Part shown: in pieces, positions 11,849 to 19,594 of the stretch
Layout: each line of letters begins with the position of its first letter
Position numbering within the stretch: position 1 is the first letter of the stretch
NCBI GenBank assembly: GCA_015062085.1
Contig: SUVI01000035.1
Coordinates: 1 to 26,314 of the forward strand
Length of the DNA: 26,314 bases
Reading direction: 5' to 3'
Source of the DNA: Planctomycetaceae bacterium
GTDB taxonomy: Bacteria; Planctomycetota; Planctomycetia; Pirellulales; Thermoguttaceae
Made by a program: the position numbers and the translations under genes
Notes under the pieces: generated by a model
Databases searched by the model: none
Told to the model about the DNA's origin: nothing
What the model saw: the letters and a program-made list of their open reading frames with translations, nothing else

Positions 11849-12376
11849 TCACGTACTGTAGACCCACTTTCCTATAAAGTTTGCACAAAAAAAGAGCGCA
11901 AAGATCACGAGCGCACATCCGAGCGGACACACAGCCGTAACGAGAGCAGCATCGATGAGAAAGACCGTAAAAAGTGCCTGACGAACGGCATTCCGCGTCG
12001 CAAGAGGCCCTTGAAAATACGAAACGACGGACCGGAAGGCCAGAAAGAGCATCAGGAAGACCAAAAGCATGATCCAACGCCACGGTTCCGCCTGAAAAAG
12101 CGGAGAGATCCCGCCGGGATAGTGCTGCGCCATCATGACCGGAAATCGGATCAGGAGAGCAAGCGCACCGGCTGAAAGCAGCACGGAGAAAAGCATCGCT
12201 CCGACTCCGGGACGCCGCACCCCCGCTTCCGGCGCGTCTTCCGTCTCGCCGCGCGCGTAGAACGTCACGCCCGTAATGAAAAGCGTCAGCGCAAGCGGAT
12301 AGAGCAGGATCGGCGAGGGGATCCCAGCGGCTCTTCCAGCAGCACTCCCACTCCCGCCAGCTCGGCAAGCGGCCAA
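11849..12376 (-). CDS. C-terminal part of frameshifted UbiA-family prenyltransferase
   Basis: A 175-codon reading frame overlapping the N-terminal part by 91 bp in the -1 frame. The first ~20 residues (MAACRAGGSGSAAGR) are out-of-frame reading of the upstream gene and not real. The meaningful part begins around IPSPILLYPLALTLFITGVTFYARGETE, which matches the late transmembrane helices of UbiA-like proteins, followed by several more hydrophobic helices to the end. No ribosome site precedes the ATG at 12376. It is best read as the continuation of the 12861 gene after a -1 shift (or one lost base) between about 12376 and 12300. Confidence 0.7.
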   Translation of the reverse strand: MAACRAGGSGSAAGRAAGIPSPILLYPLALTLFITGVTFYARGETEDAPEAGVRRPGVGAMLFSVLLSAGALALLIRFPVMMAQHYPGGISPLFQAEPWRWIMLLVFLMLFLAFRSVVSYFQGPLATRNAVRQALFTVFLIDAALVTAVCPLGCALVIFALFFCANFIGKWVYST

Positions 12377-12861
12377 AATGAAAGAAAAAGCAGGACGTTC
12401 AGACCGCGGCAGGTCCCCATAAAAAATGGACCAAGCGGCGTATTTTTCAACTTCGCATCGTACAGCAGGATGCAGACAGCCAGCAGCGGCGCAATGAAAA
12501 GTGTCGGCGAAAGTCCTCCGGTCGGTAAAACGAATTGACCAGGCAGCCCCGCGATAAGTACTCCGGCAGCTAAAAAACTCCAGCCAGTTCTGCGTGCGCC
12601 CGCCAAAGAAATCCTCCCCGAAGGGAGCGGCCGGTCTTTGCGCAGGATGGAATCTTCCTGAAGATCGAAAACGTCGTTCAGGATCATGCCCGCCCAGTAA
12701 AGCAGTACCGCTCCAAGCCCAGAAAGACCGTATGCCGCCCAGCTTTCCGGGGAAACATTCTGCAGAAATGCCATCAGGAACGCGACCGTAAAAATGTCCG
12801 CTAAAATCGCAAAAACATTCGGAAAACGCACCAGCTGAAGCAGTGCCAAAAATTTTTTCAT
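12286..12861 (-). CDS. N-terminal part of UbiA-family prenyltransferase (frameshifted)
   Basis: An integral-membrane prenyltransferase that would attach a polyprenyl chain to an aromatic or other acceptor. The first Asp-rich motif is intact, N62-D63..D66...D70 (NDVFDLQEDSILRKDRPLPSG), and a second region YDAKLKNTPLGPFFMGTCRGLN is typical of the UbiA-like/EboC-type branch. The reading frame then ends early (LGSPRRSCSIRLR), while the missing helices continue in the -1 frame. The ATG at 12861 has AGGA about 9 nt upstream and a good promoter further up. Joined, the two frames give roughly 330 residues, near the normal family size. This is a pseudogene, a sequencing or assembly error, or less likely programmed frameshifting; no classic slippery heptamer is visible. 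No ebo-cluster partners are nearby. Confidence 0.8.
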   Translation of the reverse strand: MKKFLALLQLVRFPNVFAILADIFTVAFLMAFLQNVSPESWAAYGLSGLGAVLLYWAGMILNDVFDLQEDSILRKDRPLPSGRISLAGARRTGWSFLAAGVLIAGLPGQFVLPTGGLSPTLFIAPLLAVCILLYDAKLKNTPLGPFFMGTCRGLNVLLFLSFWPLAELAGVGVLLEEPLGSPRRSCSIRLR

Positions 12862-13012
12862 AAAAGATCCTTTCTATGCAAATGGACGGATCCGTGAAAG
12901 GCCGCTCCGAAAACAGACGGATGCCTGAAAAAAGACTGCATGAAAACCAGACGGTCCCTAACGCAGTCCTGCCAAAGCAGTACGGCCCGCACAGCTCCGC
13001 GTCCTGCCGCTA

Positions 13013-13041
13013 ATCATAGCACAAAACGGCGTAAAGGTCAA
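13013..13041 (-). promoter_or_regulatory. Sigma-70-type promoter for the UbiA-family gene
   Basis: On the minus strand TTGACC (13036-13041) is followed after 17 bp by TATGAT (13013-13018). This gives a leader of about 145 nt. A well-formed promoter argues that the frameshift is recent or an artefact. Confidence 0.7.
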
Positions 13042-13091
13042 TTCCCCCCTCCCGTTCCTTTTTCCGAAACGAAAAAATTCGGGAGCGCATC

Positions 13092-13120
13092 TTGACATTT
13101 TGGCGGCATTCTGCTAAAAT
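13092..13120 (+). promoter_or_regulatory. Sigma-70-type promoter for the ceramidase-like gene
   Basis: TTGACA (13092-13097), a 17-bp spacer, then TAAAAT (13115-13120). Transcription would start near 13127, about 310 nt before the ATG, so the 12-bp repeat array lies inside the mRNA leader. Because the TTG of an upstream-extended reading frame is the -35 box itself, that long start can be excluded. Confidence 0.75.
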
Positions 13121-13188
13121 CACAGAGTCGGCACTTGCCGAACGTACAGGCAGACGAAAGAAGCACCGCAGACGGATCAGCTTCAGAC

Positions 13189-13356
13189 GGAAGTTCAGCC
13201 GGAAGTTCAGCCGGAAGTTCAGACGGAAGTTCAGACGGAAGTTCAGACGGAACTTCAGCCGGAAGTTCAGACGGAAGTTCAGACGGAAGTTCAGACGGAA
13301 GTTCAGACGGAAGTTCAGACGGAACTTCAGCCGGAAGTTCAGCCGGAAGTTCTCCG
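13189..13356. repeat. 12-bp tandem array (14 units) in the ceramidase leader
   Basis: Units are variants of GGAAGTTCAGAC. Writing A = GGAAGTTCAGCC, B = GGAAGTTCAGAC and C = GGAACTTCAGCC, the order is A A B B B C B B B B B C A, plus a degenerate last unit. The recurrent B-run-then-C pattern suggests block duplication. A 12-bp period leaves several frames open on both strands (SDGS, FRRK, ELPS, NFRL), which creates spurious ORFs. The array lies between the promoter and the gene start. Confidence 0.92.
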
Positions 13357-13439
13357 AATGTTCGTCCAGAAATGTTCTGCATCTTCTCTTCCTCCTGCCG
13401 TTTCCCGCCCTAACGCTCCCTAAAAAAAGGACCATTTTC

Positions 13440-14960
13440 ATGAAACGCATTCTATCCCGCCTGATCCATCCGATCATCCAGCCGGCCTATGCCGCATTTT
13501 TTGTCTCGATTTTTGTGTTTTTTTCAAGTGTGTACGCACACGCCGCAGAAACGCCGACCGCAGACGGTTTCTATGCCGGAGCCGTCTCGCTCGACATCAC
13601 ACCGGAGCGTCCCGTGACACTCTCAGGCCAGTTCTACACGCGGATCTCCAAAGGTGCAAACACGCCCATCACAGCGAACATCCTGGCGCTGAATTCTGTG
13701 AAAGAGGGAAGATCGACCCCCGCGATCCTCATCAGTATGGACGTCGTGTCGATCCGCGAGCCGTTCAACGTGGAATTCCGAAAAAGGCTCCAGGAAGAAT
13801 TTCCGGAAGTGCCGTCCGAAAACATCATCCTCTGCGCCACGCACACGCACGCCGGTCCGAATATTGGAAACGACCCCGGTGATCTTCCGGAAAATGCCGA
13901 CATCATGCACGCAAGTGAGTACACGCAGTTCGTTCTGGCTAAACTGATCCCTGCGATCCGAAAAGCATGGGAAAGTCAGGTCCCGTCTCGGTACGGTTAC
14001 GGACTCGGTTTCGTGAACATTGCGTACAATCGGCGGGCAGTTTACGCAGACGGTTCGGCCGTAATGTACGGAAAGACGGACCGTCCGAATTTCCGCAGCA
14101 TCGAAGGAATGACCGACAATGACCTGAATGCACTCTGTATCTGGGATAAAAACGACAAACTGACGGCCATGCTCCTGAATATCGCATGCCCGTCACAGGA
14201 AAATGAGCATCTTTACTATCTCGACGCGGATTTCTGGGGAAGAGCTAGAAATCGGATCCGCGCCAAATACGGTGAAGAAGTCGTCGTTCTCGGAATGTGC
14301 GGCGCCGCCGGTGACCAGTCTCCGCACATTCGCTATCGGAGTGCCGCGGAAGAACGCATGACGCGGCTGAGGGAACTTTCACGTGTCGAGGAACTCGGCC
14401 GAAGGATCGCCGTCGCGGTAGACGATATTTACGGCCTGATCGCGTCCGACAAAAAAGAAGACCCTGTCATGAAATTCGAGTACCTTGCACTTGACCTTCC
14501 CCAGCGTCTCATCACGGAAAAAGAGTACCAGACTGCGCTCTCCGAGTCGAAACGGCTTGAAGCAGAATACGAAAAAACGGGATCTTCATCGGCTTTCGGA
14601 CAGATGAACTGGCATCGGCGCACGATCAAACGCTACGAATTTGCAAAAGAAAATCCCGGTCCGACCTACCCAACAAGTGCCTGTGTGCTGCGCCTTGGCG
14701 ACATCGTGCTCTGCACGAACCAGTTTGAACTCTACACCGATTTCGGTATCCAGATGAAAGCCCGTTCCAAAGCAGTACAGACGTTCGTCATCCAGCTAGC
14801 GTCCGGACGTCCAGCATGCGGGACCTACCTGCCGACAGAATTTGCCGTGAAAGGCGGCGGATATGGTGCCGTTCCTGCTTCCAACATGGTGGGACCAGAG
14901 GGCGGTTTGATGCTCGTAGAAGAAACTCTAAAGGCCATCGAGAGAGTGTTTGCCGAGTAA
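13440..14960 (+). CDS. Exported neutral/alkaline ceramidase-like hydrolase
   Basis: A 506-residue protein. The ATG at 13440 (MKRILSRL) has AAGGA about 10 nt upstream and begins a signal peptide with a hydrophobic core, cleaved near AHA|AET (about residue 36). The mature part matches the N-terminal domain of non-lysosomal ceramidases: AVSLDITPERPVTLSGQF, ISMDVVSI, then CATHTHAGP (132-140) with H135/H137 as likely zinc ligands, and VVLGMCGAAGDQSPH. It is shorter than full ceramidases, which have a further C-terminal domain. Many planctomycetes carry such short homologues, and their true substrate is unknown, so amide or ester hydrolysis outside the cytoplasm is the safe inference. It is a single gene with its own promoter and terminator. 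Confidence 0.87.
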   Translation: MKRILSRLIHPIIQPAYAAFFVSIFVFFSSVYAHAAETPTADGFYAGAVSLDITPERPVTLSGQFYTRISKGANTPITANILALNSVKEGRSTPAILISMDVVSIREPFNVEFRKRLQEEFPEVPSENIILCATHTHAGPNIGNDPGDLPENADIMHASEYTQFVLAKLIPAIRKAWESQVPSRYGYGLGFVNIAYNRRAVYADGSAVMYGKTDRPNFRSIEGMTDNDLNALCIWDKNDKLTAMLLNIACPSQENEHLYYLDADFWGRARNRIRAKYGEEVVVLGMCGAAGDQSPHIRYRSAAEERMTRLRELSRVEELGRRIAVAVDDIYGLIASDKKEDPVMKFEYLALDLPQRLITEKEYQTALSESKRLEAEYEKTGSSSAFGQMNWHRRTIKRYEFAKENPGPTYPTSACVLRLGDIVLCTNQFELYTDFGIQMKARSKAVQTFVIQLASGRPACGTYLPTEFAVKGGGYGAVPASNMVGPEGGLMLVEETLKAIERVFAE

Positions 14961-15006
14961 GTTGAACCAGTTTGAAAAAGAAAACGCCTGAAATTTCAGT
15001 CTTTTG

Positions 15007-15039
15007 GGAGAAATGAGATCCGCTCGTTTCTCCTTTTTT
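15007..15039 (+). terminator. Rho-independent terminator of the ceramidase-like gene
   Basis: GGAGAAA-T-GAG pairs with CTC-G-TTTCTCC (15007-15033), followed by six T. It lies about 45 bp after the stop codon, between convergent genes. Confidence 0.8.
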
Positions 15040-15057
15040 CTTTCCTTTGCCGTCAGG

Positions 15058-15687
15058 TCAGCTCTCCTCGCCAAAGTAACGCACGGTCGTCCAGAACTCG
15101 CAGAAACGGCCTTTCGCACTTTTTTGCAGACGAAGCTCAATATAGTGTGAAAAATCTTCCGGAGCAAAGAGCGTCCGCAAATTCTCGATCTCCTGCCAGA
15201 CCATCTCACGGCGTCGACGGAGTTTCGGTGCATTCAGTCCCAAAAGCGCGATCGTCTGCCAAGCATTTTCGTCCTTTTCGTCCACAGGCAGTATCTGACC
15301 GTCCGCAGTGTAGAGAAATCGCGTTTCGCAAGTCGGATCGGAAGGTGAAATGAGCGTCGGAAAGTAAATGTTCCGCTTCTTCATCCCGCACGTCAGATCC
15401 CCCTTGGTCCCGCAGCCGTTACAGCTCGCAAAAAGATTGAAGTAGTCAAGCGCATAGTCCGGGAAACAGCTTTTTGGCTTAAAATGCTCGATGTGGCAGC
15501 TCCCCTTCACGATCTCTTCTTCGCAGTAGCAGCACAAAAATCCCTGCTCTTCCCGCAAAAATTCCCCAAACCTCCCCTTCACATCAGAAGCATCCGGCCG
15601 ACTGAACCGTTCCCAGCTCAAATTCCGGTGCGTCCTTAGATACTCCTGAAAAAAATCCGGTGCGTTGGTTTTGACGATCTGCTTCAT
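15058..15687 (-). CDS. HNH endonuclease-like protein, TIGR02646/PtuB type
   Basis: A 209-residue protein with the layout of TIGR02646 proteins, which include the PtuB nuclease of Septu and the HNH effector linked to some retrons. A cysteine knuckle CCYC (52-55) precedes HIEHFKPKS (65-73), then N84 in YFNLFASC, C89xxC92, and C100, compatible with a zinc-bound beta-beta-alpha-metal nuclease. The ATG at 15687 has AGGAG upstream. The usual partner ATPase (PtuA) or reverse transcriptase is absent: neighbours are a ceramidase-like gene and phosphofructokinase. It may therefore be a solitary nuclease or a remnant of a defence module. Activity and role are unproven. Confidence 0.78.
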   Translation of the reverse strand: MKQIVKTNAPDFFQEYLRTHRNLSWERFSRPDASDVKGRFGEFLREEQGFLCCYCEEEIVKGSCHIEHFKPKSCFPDYALDYFNLFASCNGCGTKGDLTCGMKKRNIYFPTLISPSDPTCETRFLYTADGQILPVDEKDENAWQTIALLGLNAPKLRRRREMVWQEIENLRTLFAPEDFSHYIELRLQKSAKGRFCEFWTTVRYFGEES

Positions 15688-15711
15688 GAAAGAAATCTCC
15701 TGACCGACAGG

Positions 15712-15742
15712 AAAGCCTCCCCCGCAAACAGGAGAGGCTTTT
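15712..15742 (-). terminator. Hairpin terminator downstream of phosphofructokinase
   Basis: AAAGCCTC (15712-15719) pairs with GAGGCTTT (15734-15741). T runs on both exits are short (three on the minus strand, four on the plus), so efficiency is uncertain. It sits between the pfk stop and the HNH start, both minus strand. Confidence 0.55.
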
Positions 15743-15762
15743 ACTCTTCATTCACGGCATTC

Positions 15763-15832
15763 CCAGAAATCTCCAGAAATTTCCAGAAATCTCCAGAAAT
15801 CTCCAAAAATCTCCAAAAATTCCCCAAAATCC
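15763..15832. repeat. 10-bp tandem array (7 units) with phased A-tracts
   Basis: Seven units of CCAGAAATCT / CCAAAAATCT lie between pfk and the HNH gene. Short A-tracts recur every 10 bp, one helical turn, so intrinsic curvature is expected. On the minus strand each early unit reads GGAGATTTCT, the same as the ribosome-binding sequence of the HNH gene at about 15690-15699. Confidence 0.85.
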
Positions 15833-15875
15833 CCGATTTTCAGAAACTCCCGAAATTCCGGCTGCCGTAAACCAT

Positions 15876-17069
15876 TTAGCCTTCAAAACGCACGTACGTC
15901 GGCAGCTCTCCGACCAGCGGACGCAGGTACTCAAGGCACGCTTCCGTAACGAAACTGCGGTCTTCGCAGATGAATTCGTCCGGCATCGGTTTCTCGCCGA
16001 GCGCCACTTCTTTCAGCGGGGCCGTTCCGAGCGACCAGGTGTACGGAGAATTCGATTCACGCTGGATCGTGACCATCACGCCGCTGGTTCCTTCGACCGC
16101 CAGTTCCACCGCGCGGACACCGCAGGCGTACGCTTCTTCAATGTCATTCGGCATCGCACGGTCCGCACCGCTCATCTGGAGCGATTCGGTGACCTGGAAT
16201 TCACCGCGCCATCCGAACGTCTTGGAAAGGAGCTGGTGCAGGACCATCGCCGCGCTCGTTCCGCCCATGGCGCCGAATTCTTTGTTGCCGAACCGGTCAT
16301 TCACGCTCGTCGCACTGATCGGAGTGCCGTCTGCAAAACAGACGCCTTCACCGCACACAACGCTGACCCAGCCGTACTTCTCGTACGCTTCTTTAGCTTC
16401 CGCCAGGAATTTGTCCGTGTCGAACGGGCGTTCCGGAACGAGAATGATGTGCGGCGCGTCATCTTCCGCACGTTTCGCACACGCAGCCGCAGCCGGAAGC
16501 CATCCGGCAGAACGTCCGACCGTCTGGAAAACGACGAACTGGTCGACTTTCTTCATGTCGCGGGCAAGCATACCGGCCTGCATGACCGAAAGCGCCACGT
16601 AACGGGCAGCAGAACCGAATCCCGGCGTATGGTCCGTCGCAAAGAGGTCGTTGTCCACGGTCTTCGGAATACCAACGCCGACCAGATCGTATCCCTGCTC
16701 ACGACAGTATTTTTCAATGCGGTGGATCGTGTCCATCGTGTCGTTTCCGCCGATGAGGAAATAGTACCGAATATTGTACTTTTTGAACAGTTCAAGCACG
16801 ACCGGAAAATCCGCATCCTGCAGCTTGTGGCGGCAGCTTCCCAGCGCACTGGACGGAGTCGTCTTGAGTCCTTCCACGATCTCCGCACGTTCGGCACCCA
16901 AATCAATGAGCATCTCCTGCATGAATCCTTCGATACCGTAGCGCATTCCGTAGATCTTTTCGATCGCTTCGGGGTACTTCGCACAAGCCTGAATGACTCC
17001 GCAAAGACTGGAATTGATGACGGACGTCGGACCGCCGCTCTGACCAATGATGGCATTGCCTTTGAGCAT
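15876..17069 (-). CDS. pfp: Pyrophosphate-type 6-phosphofructokinase
   Basis: A 397-residue cytosolic glycolytic enzyme phosphorylating fructose 6-phosphate. The start at 17069 (MLKGNAIIGQSGGPTSVIN) has AGGAG 8 nt upstream; an upstream start nine codons earlier lacks a ribosome site. Phosphate-donor residues favour PPi over ATP: GGND at 107-110 (ATP enzymes have GGDG; D110 occupies the position of the PPi-type second Asp) and PKTVDND at 135-141 with the PPi-linked Lys136. TVGRSAGWL and the C-terminal NSPYTW region fit the reversible PPi-PFK or group-III family. Asn109 in place of the more usual Asp should be noted; donor preference is inferred. It is followed by a weak terminator and a 10-bp array. 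Confidence 0.92.
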   Translation of the reverse strand: MLKGNAIIGQSGGPTSVINSSLCGVIQACAKYPEAIEKIYGMRYGIEGFMQEMLIDLGAERAEIVEGLKTTPSSALGSCRHKLQDADFPVVLELFKKYNIRYYFLIGGNDTMDTIHRIEKYCREQGYDLVGVGIPKTVDNDLFATDHTPGFGSAARYVALSVMQAGMLARDMKKVDQFVVFQTVGRSAGWLPAAAACAKRAEDDAPHIILVPERPFDTDKFLAEAKEAYEKYGWVSVVCGEGVCFADGTPISATSVNDRFGNKEFGAMGGTSAAMVLHQLLSKTFGWRGEFQVTESLQMSGADRAMPNDIEEAYACGVRAVELAVEGTSGVMVTIQRESNSPYTWSLGTAPLKEVALGEKPMPDEFICEDRSFVTEACLEYLRPLVGELPTYVRFEG

Positions 17070-17230
17070 GAATTTTCTCCTGAAAAATGAAACCAACCGG
17101 TCCGCTGTGTTAGCGCGACCGACACTTGACCTAAAAATATTCTTAAAAACGAAGCCGAAACGGAATCAACCGAGACGGCTTCCAGTATTTCTTCTGAATG
17201 GATCCGCAAAAACTTTGAAGCCCCAGACGA

Positions 17231-19594
17231 CTATTCGTCCGAACTGTCCTCCGCAGGCTCTTCTTCCTCCTCTTCAAGCGGCGGACGCTCAAAAGCGAAT
17301 GCGTTCCCGGATGCCGGCGCCTGATCGTCCATCACCTGAGCTGCCATTGCCTCCGCCCCCGTTTCAGGATCCAGCATTTTTTCCTTTTCCGCCTCGTACG
17401 CATCAAACTCCTTAAAGGAACGCAGCGGTTCGTAACGATAGTAGGATTCCAGGATCAGAAGCGTTATGGCGGTACAGTAAAGTCTTCCCCCCTCATTATT
17501 GATGTCTTCCTCACCGTAAAACCAGCTTCCGACTTCCACTTCGTCCACAGCCTGATTCTTGAGATAGTCCGGGTAAACTGTTTCATTCCAGCGGTCCCAA
17601 ACGTCCCCTTGAAGGTCACGCAGAAGCATCGAGGCAAAGAAATTCCCTTCCAAATGATCGGCATCATAGCTGTCGAGGACCTGCGATGCGACCGTAAGTG
17701 CGTCTGAATATTCCGGCGTCTTCTTTCCGAAGATCTGGATCCCGAAAAACGCGGCCTGCATATCCCGCAATTCCAAAGCGGAAAGATTTTCAAAATTTTT
17801 CTTTTTCTTGCTCAAAAGCTGGATCTGCGTCAAAAGGAATTCATTCGCTTTCATGATGACGTTGTTCGGTACCGCGATCCCGGCATCTCGTGCCGATTTC
17901 AGCGCAATGAGATTCCAGACCGTCGAAGTAATGTTTCCTTTTACGGAACTCTTTGCCGGATCCATCGTGAAATCGATCGTGACTTTCCGTTCCACTTCCG
18001 GAAATCCGCCATCCACGAGCTGCTGCCGTCCAATGTGTTTTACCAAAGCCTGCGCGAACTGCGAGACCGCCTCCAGCTGTTTTCCCTTGCGGTCCGTCAT
18101 TTCACGCGTCAGAGAAATGTAGTCGCAAACCGCCGCAGTTCCCCACGCATGCGGATGAAATCCCGGCCGAATGTCCTTCTCCACCGCAAGCGTTGCTTCG
18201 ATCCGCTTCGCATTTTCACGCATCGCCGGAAGGACCTGCTCATCAGAAACCGGGCTGGACGAATTCATGAACGCAAGGATCACGCGCTGCAGTGCCGCCA
18301 TGTCCTTTTCGTCCAGTTCACCCGACCCTAAAATCGCCATCATCGCCAAAGAAGTTGCCGAAACGGGATTCTCTTTCGCAAGCCCTGGATTCTGATACTT
18401 GCGCGCATTCGGACGCGGTTTGCCGCTGGCAAGGATCGCATGATCGAAATTCCAGTAGGACGTTTTTTTGTCCTTGAGCATTTTTTCCATGAGCCATTCG
18501 ACTGCCGACGCAGTTCCTGCCTGCGTTTTCGCCGTATCCGCTCCGTAGAATTTCATCATCGTTTCACGGCTGGACGGAGTGTGCAGTGCCGCTCCGCGTC
18601 CCAAATTTTCGATCGTTTCACGGGAAATTCCAGAGTCGTTCTTCTTTTTTTCGGGTTCCGCAGCAACGTCTTCCTCGGAGTTTGGAGCTGATTTTTGAAC
18701 TTCCGATCCCGTTTTCTTTTTCGTTTCTGGTTTTTCGTAGCCCAGATCCTCTTCGGAGAGATGGACCGGATCGTTGAGCGAATCGCCCGCCCCGCTCAGG
18801 TCAAAGGCTTCATCATCTTCTGCGGCTTTCGCTTTCTCTTCTTCCTTCTCTTTTTTTTCCTTTTCCTTCTTCTCGATCTCTTCCATCACATTTTCCTGAG
18901 CAGGACGGAATTCAAGATCATTCGAAGTTTCCACCATTTCCATCCCCGCGCTGACGCCTGCCAGCGGGTCTTCAATGGAAGATTCCGGTACCTTGGCGAT
19001 CTCTTCCGTTTTTTTGTCTGAGCCTCCGGAAAATATCAAAAATGCTGCGATCAGTGCGACCGCACCGCCGCCGACCGCTGCGTAAATGGGAGTAGGATCC
19101 TTTTTCTGCGGTTTCCGTTTCTTCGAACCAGACGACTTGCGCGGGTTGCTCTCGCTAAGAAACTGAGGCTGGACCGGCGGCGGGGTGGCCTGTCTCATCG
19201 CCATCTCCCTTTCCCTCTGCATCGCAGCATAGTCCGGCTGCATTACGACTTGGTCCGGCATGACTGCCTGCACCGCGGCCTGTCTCGCTGCGTAGTCTGC
19301 CTGCATTGCCGTGTACATCGCAGAACGAAGCTGCGTGTCATACATAGCACGACTTGAGGGATTCAGAAGAACGACTCGTGCCGCAGAAAGTTCATTAAGC
19401 AGTTTCTGAGATTCTTTGGAATGCTTTCCGCTCTGAAAAGTCCGAATGTGCGCCATCTGCCGGTCGGCAGCATTAGAGATCACGTCCGGATTGTTCTCGT
19501 AAAGTGCGATCCCAAGAAGACGGTAATGGTTCGGCGGCTGCTCTGCCGGGGAAATCCCAAGCCACGTATAGTAAGGATCAAATGCATTCGACAT
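17231..19594 (-). CDS. DnaJ-like N-terminus, transmembrane helix and prenyltransferase/squalene-oxidase-like toroid domain
   Basis: A 787-residue planctomycete-type membrane protein of unknown function. The start at 19594 (MSNAFDPYYTWLGI) is chosen because this N-terminus is the conserved one in such families; its ribosome site is weak (AAGAG). Residues 1-90 hold a J-like segment (HYRLLGI ... DRQMAHIRTFQSG ... LNELSAARVVLLNPSSRAMYDTQL) without the HPD tripeptide, so it should not stimulate Hsp70. A transmembrane helix lies at about 169-191, then a highly charged Lys/Glu coil. From about residue 380 there is an alpha/alpha-toroid resembling squalene-cyclase repeats (SAVEWLMEKML, YWNFDHAILASG, VSATSLAMMAILGSG, GTAAVCDYISL). 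The C-terminus is acidic (PPLEEEEEEPAEDSSDE). No cyclase DxDD motif is visible, so enzymatic activity is doubtful. Confidence 0.8.
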   Translation of the reverse strand: MSNAFDPYYTWLGISPAEQPPNHYRLLGIALYENNPDVISNAADRQMAHIRTFQSGKHSKESQKLLNELSAARVVLLNPSSRAMYDTQLRSAMYTAMQADYAARQAAVQAVMPDQVVMQPDYAAMQREREMAMRQATPPPVQPQFLSESNPRKSSGSKKRKPQKKDPTPIYAAVGGGAVALIAAFLIFSGGSDKKTEEIAKVPESSIEDPLAGVSAGMEMVETSNDLEFRPAQENVMEEIEKKEKEKKEKEEEKAKAAEDDEAFDLSGAGDSLNDPVHLSEEDLGYEKPETKKKTGSEVQKSAPNSEEDVAAEPEKKKNDSGISRETIENLGRGAALHTPSSRETMMKFYGADTAKTQAGTASAVEWLMEKMLKDKKTSYWNFDHAILASGKPRPNARKYQNPGLAKENPVSATSLAMMAILGSGELDEKDMAALQRVILAFMNSSSPVSDEQVLPAMRENAKRIEATLAVEKDIRPGFHPHAWGTAAVCDYISLTREMTDRKGKQLEAVSQFAQALVKHIGRQQLVDGGFPEVERKVTIDFTMDPAKSSVKGNITSTVWNLIALKSARDAGIAVPNNVIMKANEFLLTQIQLLSKKKKNFENLSALELRDMQAAFFGIQIFGKKTPEYSDALTVASQVLDSYDADHLEGNFFASMLLRDLQGDVWDRWNETVYPDYLKNQAVDEVEVGSWFYGEEDINNEGGRLYCTAITLLILESYYRYEPLRSFKEFDAYEAEKEKMLDPETGAEAMAAQVMDDQAPASGNAFAFERPPLEEEEEEPAEDSSDE

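Noticed and set aside
13189..13356. CRISPR array
   Set aside because: The repeats are 12 bp and directly adjacent with no unique spacers, and no cas genes are nearby.
13092..13439. N-terminal extension of the ceramidase-like protein through the repeat array
   Set aside because: The only upstream start noted is the TTG of the -35 box, and extension would bury the signal peptide at 13440.
13010..13477. Minus-strand and alternative plus-strand ORFs across the 12-bp array (NFRL, ELPS, SDGS repeats)
   Set aside because: A 12-bp period makes several frames open automatically; no ribosome site or non-repetitive domain supports any of them.
15058..15687. Part of a retron or Septu defence island
   Set aside because: No reverse transcriptase, msr/msd-like structure or PtuA ATPase is present in the window, so only a solitary HNH gene can be claimed.
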